A stretch of DNA of 64,000 nt from Pseudoxanthomonas yeongjuensis (lineage in GTDB: Bacteria; Pseudomonadota; Gammaproteobacteria; Xanthomonadales; Xanthomonadaceae): the NCBI RefSeq assembly GCF_010093345.1, contig NZ_PDWT01000010.1, positions 21,765 through 85,764 on the forward strand. Reading direction: 5' to 3'. Shown one piece after another: positions 55,135 to 61,805 of the stretch; within the stretch, counting starts at the first letter, position 1; every line of letters starts with the position of its first letter. The notes beneath the pieces are model-generated. The model saw only the letters and a program-made list of their open reading frames with translations, searched no databases and was not told the origin of the DNA. The position numbers were made by a program, and so were the translations under genes.

Positions 55135-55619
55135 GGCGATGCGTCGCCGGGAGAAGCGCGCGCCAGCGTGACCTCGCCGGTCAGCCAGGACACGTCGATA
55201 CGCCAGGCCGCGCGCTTCACGCTGAGTCGGACGCGGCCACCGGTGGAAGCGCCATCGGGGAAGAACAGGATGCCGCCCTCGCCCGCGCGCGGCTGCACTT
55301 CGCGGGCGCCGATGAAATCCACGCCCAGCGATGGCGGGATCTTGCCTTGCCGATTGCCGGCCGCTTGCCAGCGGTGGCCACGCGGATCGATGGTGAAACG
55401 TTGCGGCTGGCCGCTGGCGATAGCCTGGGTCCGGGTGTAACGCAACTGCGCGGCGATCTCCTTGGAACTGGAACGCAGGCGCATGCCGTCAAGGCCGCCG
55501 CTGAAGACCATCGCCGCCAGCGTGGTGGCCATGGCGATGATGATCAGCACCACCAGCACTTCCAGCAGGGTGAAGCCCGGCGCGCGGCCGCTAGCGCATG
55601 GATGCACGCCGCTCTTCAT
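55131..55619 (-). CDS. xpsH: Type II secretion minor pseudopilin XpsH (GspH)
   Basis: 162 residues. Prepilin site G|FTLLEVLVVLIIIAMATTL near residue 16, then a GspH-type beta domain (SSKEIAAQLRYTRTQAIASGQPQRFTID). Located between xpsG and xpsI. Confidence 0.92.
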   Translation of the reverse strand: MKSGVHPCASGRAPGFTLLEVLVVLIIIAMATTLAAMVFSGGLDGMRLRSSSKEIAAQLRYTRTQAIASGQPQRFTIDPRGHRWQAAGNRQGKIPPSLGVDFIGAREVQPRAGEGGILFFPDGASTGGRVRLSVKRAAWRIDVSWLTGEVTLARASPGDASP

Positions 55620-55655
55620 CCCGTTTCACCACATCCTGGCCCACTCGCGCCTGTT

Positions 55656-56105
55656 TCACTGCTCGTACTTGATGTCGGCGTTGACGCTGTCGCCACCGGC
55701 TTGCCTGTCCTTGCCCAGGCTGACCAGGGAGAACGGGGCGCCGTCGCCGGGCACGCGGTATTCGTACTGCTGGTTCCAGGGATCCTTGAGTTCGGCGGCC
55801 TTGGCATACGGCCCCAGCCAGCCACTGACGTTACCGGGCGCGCTCACCAGTTCGTCCAGCGTGTTGGGAAGGCGGCCGGTGTCCATTTCGAACTGCTGGA
55901 TCTTTTCCGCCACCGTCTGCACCTGCGCCCTGGCCAGGTTGACCTTGGCCCGGTCGGCATTGCCCAGGATCCGGGTCGCGGCGAAAGCCACGATGCCGCC
56001 GATCAGGATGACCACGACGATGATTTCCATCAGGGTGAAGCCGCCCTGCGCGGCGCGGCGCGGCAGGCGCGGGTTGGATCGATTGTTTCGCATCTTGGAT
56101 TCCAT
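55656..56105 (-). CDS. xpsG: Type II secretion major pseudopilin XpsG (GspG)
   Basis: 149 residues, the main subunit of the periplasmic pseudopilus. Site GG|FTLMEIIVVVILIGGIVAF with Glu at +5, and the GspG calcium/loop region DPWNQQYEYRVPGDGAPFSLVSLGKD near residues 108-133. ATG 56105 is given; ATG 56093 (four codons later) is equally possible. Processed by PilD. Confidence 0.95.
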   Translation of the reverse strand: MESKMRNNRSNPRLPRRAAQGGFTLMEIIVVVILIGGIVAFAATRILGNADRAKVNLARAQVQTVAEKIQQFEMDTGRLPNTLDELVSAPGNVSGWLGPYAKAAELKDPWNQQYEYRVPGDGAPFSLVSLGKDRQAGGDSVNADIKYEQ

Positions 56106-56114
56106 CCTGTGGGT

Positions 56115-57332
56115 TCAGTTGATCGCGCCGGCGAGGTCGTACAACGGTACCAGCACCGCGATGATGACCACCGCCACCACCGCTGCCAGCACCAACGTGA
56201 TCACCGGCACCAGGGCGGCCAGCATACGGTCCATTGCCTGAGCGGTTTCCTGCTCGAAAGTGTCGGCGGTCTTGAGCAGCATGCCGTCGAGGGCGCCGGA
56301 TTCCTCGCCCACCTGGACCATCTGCAGGGCCAGGCGCGGGAAACGCTTGCCCTTGCCCAGCGAAGCCGACAGGCCGTGGCCGTTCTTCACGTCCTCGGCC
56401 GCCTGGTCGACATCGGCGGCGAGCGCGCGGTTGCCCAGCACGTTGCGCGAGATCCCCAGCGCGGCCAGCAACGGCACGCCATTCTTCAACAAAGTGCCCA
56501 GAGTGCGGGCCAGGCGCGCGGTTTCCAGCTTCGCCACCAGCGGGCCGATCAGTTTCTTCTGCAGCAGCCACGCATCGAAGCGGTCGCGGAACACCGGGTC
56601 GCGGCGCTTGCGATCGAACCACCACAGCAACGCCGCCGGCAACAGCACCAGCAGCAGCCACCAGTCGCGCACGAACAGACCGAGCGCCAGCACCGCGCGG
56701 GTGAACCACGGCAGCACCACGTCCAGGCTTTCGTACATCTGCGCGAACTGCGGGACCACGAAACCCAGCAAGAACAACAGGGCGAAGCCCACCACCACCA
56801 CCAGGATCGCCGGATAGACCATGGCGTTGATCACGCGGCCACGCAGGGCGCTGCTGCGCTCCAGGTAATCGGCCAGGCGCTGCAGGGTTTCATGCATGCT
56901 GCCACCCGCTTCGCCGGCGCGAACCATGTTCACGTACAGGCGCGAGAACGCGCCATGTTGCCGTTCCAGTGCGGTCGACAACGGCGCGCCGCCGCGCACC
57001 GCATCGCGGATATCGGTGATGGTGCGCCGGGCTTTGTCGTCTTCCGGCAGCTCCAGCAGGATGGTCAGGGAACGGTCGAGGGGTTGCCCGGCGCCGAGCA
57101 GCGTCGCCAATTGCTGGGTGAACTGCACCAGCCGCTCGCCGGCGAAAGGCTTGGCCGCGAACAGCGCACGCAACGAAGTCCCCCCGCCGCCTTCCGACGC
57201 CAGCCTGGCTTCCACCGGCAGGTGCCCCTGCTCCTGCAGACGCGCGACCACCTCGCCGTCGCTGGCGGCTTCCATCTGGCCGTCGAGGACTTCGCCGCGG
57301 GAGTTGAGGGCTTTGTAGCGGTAGAGGGGCAT
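56115..57332 (-). CDS. xpsF: Type II secretion platform protein XpsF (GspF)
   Basis: 405-residue inner-membrane protein, paralogue of PilC. Starts MPLYRYKALNSRGEVLDGQME, with two T2SSF repeats (LVQFTQQLATLLGAGQPL near residue 88 and LARTLGTLLKNGVPLLAALG near 273) and three transmembrane helices. It lies downstream of xpsE but the two are separated by the GIY-YIG unit. Confidence 0.95.
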   Translation of the reverse strand: MPLYRYKALNSRGEVLDGQMEAASDGEVVARLQEQGHLPVEARLASEGGGGTSLRALFAAKPFAGERLVQFTQQLATLLGAGQPLDRSLTILLELPEDDKARRTITDIRDAVRGGAPLSTALERQHGAFSRLYVNMVRAGEAGGSMHETLQRLADYLERSSALRGRVINAMVYPAILVVVVGFALLFLLGFVVPQFAQMYESLDVVLPWFTRAVLALGLFVRDWWLLLVLLPAALLWWFDRKRRDPVFRDRFDAWLLQKKLIGPLVAKLETARLARTLGTLLKNGVPLLAALGISRNVLGNRALAADVDQAAEDVKNGHGLSASLGKGKRFPRLALQMVQVGEESGALDGMLLKTADTFEQETAQAMDRMLAALVPVITLVLAAVVAVVIIAVLVPLYDLAGAIN

Positions 57333-57387
57333 GGGTAGTGGTCGCGTAACTCGTTGCGGATTTCTGGGTGTAGCTGGAACTCTTTAA

Positions 57388-57779
57388 GTCGTCATTCCCG
57401 CGGAGGCGGGAATCCAAGGACGTTGGCTTTCGGTACCTGCCCTGTGATATCCGGCCACAAATCCCGCCATGAAGGATTGCTTTCGTCTATCAAGCGGACT
57501 TTCCAAGCCCTGTTCCATTTCTTGATGCGCTTTTCGCGCTGGATCGCCGACTCCATTGTGGGATGCAATTCATACCAGACCAAACGGATTACTTCGTAGC
57601 GCTTGCTAAAACCTTCTGCGACGTGCTCCCGATGTTGCCAAGTCCGCCCGATCAAATTACTGGTGACACCCGCATATAACGTTCCGTTGCGGCTACTGGC
57701 CAGCAAATAGACACATGGCTGCTTTCCCATGACACCTCCTTGTACGTCCATGGATTCCCGCCTCCGCGGGAATGACGAC
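57388..57779. mobile_element. Putative GIY-YIG/palindrome unit inserted in the xps operon
   Basis: A 392-base unit bounded by 36-base inverted repeats (57388-57423 and 57744-57779) that match at 35 of 36 positions. Each repeat is itself palindromic around TTCCCGCGGAGGCGGGAA. The unit contains only the GIY-YIG gene. Related single palindromes occur at 38040-38135 and 45726-45753. No target duplication is obvious. Whether it moves is inference. Confidence 0.6.
57392..57730 (-). CDS. GIY-YIG nuclease family protein
   Basis: A 112-residue single-domain GIY-YIG endonuclease. Visible motifs: CVYLLASSRNGTLYAGVTSNL (the GIY...YIG strand pair) near residues 6-26, a catalytic Arg region IGRTWQHREH, and the metal-binding Glu in AIQREKRIKKWNR near 72. 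A strong ribosome site AGGAGGT precedes ATG 57730. The last nine residues (VLGFPPPRE) and the TGA are encoded by the flanking palindrome. The natural substrate is unknown. Same direction as xps, so transcription can pass through. Confidence 0.9.
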   Translation of the reverse strand: MGKQPCVYLLASSRNGTLYAGVTSNLIGRTWQHREHVAEGFSKRYEVIRLVWYELHPTMESAIQREKRIKKWNRAWKVRLIDESNPSWRDLWPDITGQVPKANVLGFPPPRE

Positions 57780-57805
57780 CTGATGGCGATCGGCAATGAC
57801 CCGGG

Positions 57806-59551
57806 CTACGCATCCTCCGTCACCCGCAGCACTTCCTCGATCGTCGTCTCGCCGGACAATGCCTTGACGATCCCGTCCTCGTACATCGTGCGCATGCCGG
57901 CATCGCGCGCCAGCTGCTCCAGTTCGCCCATGCCGGCGTGGCGCATGACCGCGCGGCGCAGGCCGTCGTCCATGACCAGGAATTCCATGATCGTGGTCCG
58001 GCCCAGGTAGCCGGTCGGCGCGATCGCCGAGGCGCGGGGGCGATAGAGGAAGATGTCGCCCTGCGGCTGGTAGCGGCGCAGCGAGAATTTCTCGATTTCC
58101 TCCGGTGAAGCGGGGTACTTCTCCGCATGCGAGGGCTCCAGCCGCCGCACCAGGCGCTGGGCGAGGATGCCGTTGATGGTTGAAGTCAACAGGTAATCCT
58201 CCACACCCATGTCGAGCATGCGGGTGATGCCGCCGGCTGCGTTGTTGGTATGCAGCGTGCTGAGCACCAGGTGGCCGGTGAGCGCGGACTGGATGGCGAT
58301 GCGCGCGGTTTCCAGGTCGCGCATCTCGCCGATCATGATGATGTCGGGATCCTGGCGCACGATGCTTCTCAACGCATGGGCGAAATCGAGCCCGATCTGC
58401 GGCTTGGCCTGGATCTGGTTGATGCCTTCGATCTGGTATTCGACCGGATCCTCGACGGTGATGATCTTGACGTCGGCGGTGTTGAGCTTGCTCAACGCCG
58501 TGTACAGCGTGGTGGTCTTGCCGGAACCGGTCGGGCCGGTGACCAGCAGGATCCCGTGCGGCTGCTCCAACACCTTCTGGAACTGCGGCAGGAAATGGTC
58601 GGTGAAGCCGAGCTTGTGGAAATCGAAGACCACGGTCTCGCGATCGAGCAGGCGCATCACCACCGACTCGCCGTGCGCGGTCGGCACGGTGCTGACGCGC
58701 AGGTCGAGCTCCTTGCCCTGCACGCGCAGCATGATGCGGCCGTCCTGCGGCAGGCGGCGCTCGGCGATATTGAGCTTGGCCATGATCTTCACGCGGCTGA
58801 TCACCGCGGCGGTCAGGTTGGCCGGCGGGCTCTCGCCTTCCTCCAGCACGCCGTCGACGCGGTAACGCACTTTCAGCCGGTTCTCGAAAGGTTCGATGTG
58901 GATGTCGGAGGCGCGCAGTTCGACCGCGCGCTGGATCACCAGGTTGACCAGGCGGATGACTGGAGCTTCCGAGGCCAGGTCGCGCAGGTGCTCCACGTCA
59001 TCGACGTTGCCGCTGCTCTCGCCATCTGCATCCTCGACGATCGTGCCCATGGCGCTGCGGCCCTGGCCGTGCCAGCGCTCGATCAGGTCGTCGATTTCCG
59101 AACGCAGGCCGACGCAGGGGCGCACCGGCGCACCGGTCGCCAGTTGCACCGCCTCGATCGCGTACGGATCCTGGGGATCGGCCATCCACAGGTCCTGCAT
59201 GCCCCGGCTTTCGCCGAGCACGCAGACATGGAACTGGCGCAGGAAGCGCGGCGACAGCGGTGTCGCTTCCGGCAAGGTCTCCGGCGGCAATTCGGGCACC
59301 TGCTTCAGGCCGACCAGTTGCAGGCCCAGGACTTCGGCGCAGGTTTCGGCATGGTCGCGTTCGGATACCAGGCCCAGGCGTGCGAGCAGCGACAGCAGGC
59401 TGCCGCCGGTTTCCTCCTGCAGGCGGCGGGCGCGCACCAGGTCCGCTTCCTTCAGCCTGCCTTTTTCCAGCAGCGCGGCGACGATGCGTTCGTCGGCATC
59501 GCCCGCATCGGAAACCGGTTGTTGCCTATCGGGGGAAACCACTGCTTCCAC
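57806..59551 (-). CDS. xpsE: Type II secretion ATPase XpsE (GspE)
   Basis: Motor of the Xps type II secretion system, 581 residues from the start used here. N-terminal XpsL-binding domain, then ASDIHIEPFENRLKVRYRVDGVL near residue 227, Walker A GPTGSGKT near 339, Walker B DPDIIMIGEMRDLETA near 405. The tetracysteine zinc loop of most GspE proteins is absent, as in other XpsE. Several GTG codons compete; GTG 59551 is preferred because GGAG lies 6 bases before it, and 59578 would add nine residues. First gene of the operon. Confidence 0.93.
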   Translation of the reverse strand: MEAVVSPDRQQPVSDAGDADERIVAALLEKGRLKEADLVRARRLQEETGGSLLSLLARLGLVSERDHAETCAEVLGLQLVGLKQVPELPPETLPEATPLSPRFLRQFHVCVLGESRGMQDLWMADPQDPYAIEAVQLATGAPVRPCVGLRSEIDDLIERWHGQGRSAMGTIVEDADGESSGNVDDVEHLRDLASEAPVIRLVNLVIQRAVELRASDIHIEPFENRLKVRYRVDGVLEEGESPPANLTAAVISRVKIMAKLNIAERRLPQDGRIMLRVQGKELDLRVSTVPTAHGESVVMRLLDRETVVFDFHKLGFTDHFLPQFQKVLEQPHGILLVTGPTGSGKTTTLYTALSKLNTADVKIITVEDPVEYQIEGINQIQAKPQIGLDFAHALRSIVRQDPDIIMIGEMRDLETARIAIQSALTGHLVLSTLHTNNAAGGITRMLDMGVEDYLLTSTINGILAQRLVRRLEPSHAEKYPASPEEIEKFSLRRYQPQGDIFLYRPRASAIAPTGYLGRTTIMEFLVMDDGLRRAVMRHAGMGELEQLARDAGMRTMYEDGIVKALSGETTIEEVLRVTEDA

Positions 59552-59633
59552 GCAGCACTCCACAAGTGACCGGGGCACACTTTAGCAGCGAACCCGATAG
59601 GGAATCGTCGATCGGGGCGGCCTTCATGAAGCA

Positions 59634-59659
59634 GGAACCCCGGCCTGGGCCGGGGTTCC
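59634..59659 (-). terminator. Hairpin after the S8 peptidase gene
   Basis: 11-base stem GGAACCCCGGC / GCCGGGGTTCC with a 4-base loop, about 30 bases past the peptidase stop. The following sequence (TGCTTCATG on the minus strand) is T-poor, so it may be only a weak terminator. Confidence 0.5.
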
Positions 59660-59686
59660 CGGGTTTCATGCCCGACTGGAACCGGA

Positions 59687-61630
59687 TTACTGGCGCGCCA
59701 CCAGGGTGACGCCGCTGTAGGCGGCTGCGCCTACCAACTTGACGTAGTAGGTACCGGCCTTCGGCTTGTTGATGCGCACCGTTTCGCTGTTGCCCGCGCG
59801 GGTCGACTTGAAGTCCGAGGTCGTGGTCGTGGGTTCTTCATCGAAGCTCACGTACAACGACACGTTGCCGGTGCCGCCCAGGGTCATGAAGGTCAGCACG
59901 CTGCCCGCGGCCGCATCGAAGCTGTACAGCTTCTCGCTGCCGGCGGCGCCGGCCAGGCCGGTCACGTTGACCTTGTTGACCAGCGGCGTGGCCACCGGAC
60001 CGCAGGTTTCCACTTCCGGATCGCAAGGCTCTTCCAGGGCCTTGTCCAGCGCGGCCCTGGCATCGACGATGCCGGTGCCGATCGGCGTCGCTGCGGGAAT
60101 GGCGACCGGGAAGGTGCGTGCCGTTTCCTTGAGCAATGTTTCCATCGCAGCCGGGGTCAGCAGCGGTTTGGCCGCCGTGGCCAGGGCGCTCTGTACCAGG
60201 GCCGCGACCGCAGTGACATGCGGAGCGGCCATGGAAGTGCCCGCATAGCCGGTGTAGATGTAAACGCCGGCACCCGATTCCGGGGTGGTCGCGCCATCCC
60301 AGCCGGTCGAGAACACGTAACCATCCCAACCATCGTTGCCGGTGTCCTGGCCGCCGCCGCCGCCCGGGCCGGAGATGTCCACGTTGGCGCCGTAGTTGGA
60401 ATAGCTGGCGCGCCCGCCGGTGATGCGATTGGCCCCGACGGTGATGACGTTCTGGCAATTGCCGGGCGAATAGCCCGAGCTGTTGGCATTCTCGTTGCCC
60501 GCGGAAATGACCACCACGCTGCCGTTGGCGACCGCCGTGTTGATCGCATCCTGTTCGTAGGTTTCGCAGGCGCCGCCGCCGCCCAGGCTGAGGTTGATCA
60601 CCTCGGCCGGGTTGGCGTTGTTGGGGACGCCCGCGATCGGCGCACCGGAAGCCCAGGCGATGGCGTCGGCGATATCGGACGTATAGCCGCCACAGCGGCC
60701 CAGCACGCGCACCGGCAGGATCTGCGCATCGAAAGCGACACCCGATCCACCGGAAGCATTGTTGGTCAACTCACCGACCGTGCCCGCGGTATGCGTGCCA
60801 TGCCAGGAACTGTCCTGCACCGGCGAACCGGCATAGCATTCGCCCGCGACCGGGTTCCAGTCGCCGAGGTCCAGCCCGCCGGGGACGCGCTCGTCGGTGG
60901 CACGACGGGAAACGAACGTATCGGTGATGAAATCGTAGCCTTGCAGGATATGCGTGCCGTTGGCGAGGTCAGGATGGTTGGGCAGGATGCCCGTGTCGAG
61001 CACCGCCACCACCGTGCCCTGGCCAGTGGAGATATCCCAGGCGGTCGGCACGTTGATGCCGCCGTTCGGGTTGAAGTAATGCCACTGGTAGACGGAATAG
61101 TAGGGATCCGTCGGTATCATCTGCGGCGCGACCCGCCTGGTCGCCGTGGCGGCGAGCGCCGCGGTCATCGAGATCGGGGCGGAGATGTCTTCCACCGCGC
61201 GCAGCATGCGGTCGACCTGCACGTATTGGACCGAAGCGTCTGCGCGGATTTCCGCCAGCAGCTTGTTCATTTCGCTGGGGTTGAGACGACGCGAGAGCTT
61301 CACCACGTCGCCGCCGAGACCCAGTTTCCTGACGTGGCTTGCAGCCAGCGGTACGGAACCTCTCGCGCCAGCGACACCGCTCTGCGCGAGACCGGCACGG
61401 CTGGCGGCGGAACGTACCGAAGCCAGCTTGGTGGCCACATTGCCATTGGCCATGGCGCCGGCCTTGTATTTGATGATCAGCCTGGCGTCACCGGCAGCCG
61501 CGACGCTGGCGGCAGGAGCTATCACTTTCTTGACCTGCTTGGGTTGCGCCGCGAATACGGCAGGCATCGCCACTGACGTCATCAGTACAGCGCCTGCAAT
61601 TGCCACGCCTAGTTTGTTCTTCCTGATCAC
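59687..61630 (-). CDS. Secreted S8 (subtilisin-like) serine peptidase
   Basis: 647-residue extracellular protease. Signal peptide of about 27 residues ending AVFAA, an inhibitor-like propeptide (residues ~50-145, LIIKYKAGA... to VQYVQVDRML), then the S8 catalytic domain with D212 (AVLDTGI), H277 (HGTHTAG), oxyanion N379 and S466 (GTSMAAPH), and a C-terminal PPC-type domain (SEKLYSFDAAAGSVLTFMTLGG...KAGTYYVKLVG). Sec signal plus adjacency to xps genes suggests Xps-dependent secretion. GTG 61630 start with GAGGG upstream. All catalytic residues are present. Confidence 0.95.
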   Translation of the reverse strand: MIRKNKLGVAIAGAVLMTSVAMPAVFAAQPKQVKKVIAPAASVAAAGDARLIIKYKAGAMANGNVATKLASVRSAASRAGLAQSGVAGARGSVPLAASHVRKLGLGGDVVKLSRRLNPSEMNKLLAEIRADASVQYVQVDRMLRAVEDISAPISMTAALAATATRRVAPQMIPTDPYYSVYQWHYFNPNGGINVPTAWDISTGQGTVVAVLDTGILPNHPDLANGTHILQGYDFITDTFVSRRATDERVPGGLDLGDWNPVAGECYAGSPVQDSSWHGTHTAGTVGELTNNASGGSGVAFDAQILPVRVLGRCGGYTSDIADAIAWASGAPIAGVPNNANPAEVINLSLGGGGACETYEQDAINTAVANGSVVVISAGNENANSSGYSPGNCQNVITVGANRITGGRASYSNYGANVDISGPGGGGGQDTGNDGWDGYVFSTGWDGATTPESGAGVYIYTGYAGTSMAAPHVTAVAALVQSALATAAKPLLTPAAMETLLKETARTFPVAIPAATPIGTGIVDARAALDKALEEPCDPEVETCGPVATPLVNKVNVTGLAGAAGSEKLYSFDAAAGSVLTFMTLGGTGNVSLYVSFDEEPTTTTSDFKSTRAGNSETVRINKPKAGTYYVKLVGAAAYSGVTLVARQ

Positions 61631-61730
61631 TTTTAATCCCTCATGAAGTTATGAAAACAAGCGACGAAATAGGCCGATATGTTGCATTGCGAATCCAGTT
61701 TGCCGACCGGCCCAGCCAGGCTTCCTGCGA

Positions 61731-61750
61731 CGGCCTGCCCGTGCAGGCCG
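61731..61750. terminator. Hairpin between S8 peptidase and adhesin genes
   Basis: CGGCCTGC / GCAGGCCG stem with a 4-base loop, 56 bases past the adhesin stop codon (minus strand). No T tract; a weaker TTCCCGC/GCGGGAA pair lies at 61761-61783. Role as a terminator is tentative. Confidence 0.35.
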
Positions 61751-61805
61751 GAACTCGGATTTCCCGCCTGCGATCCGCGGGAAGCAATCATCGATCACCT
61801 CGATC

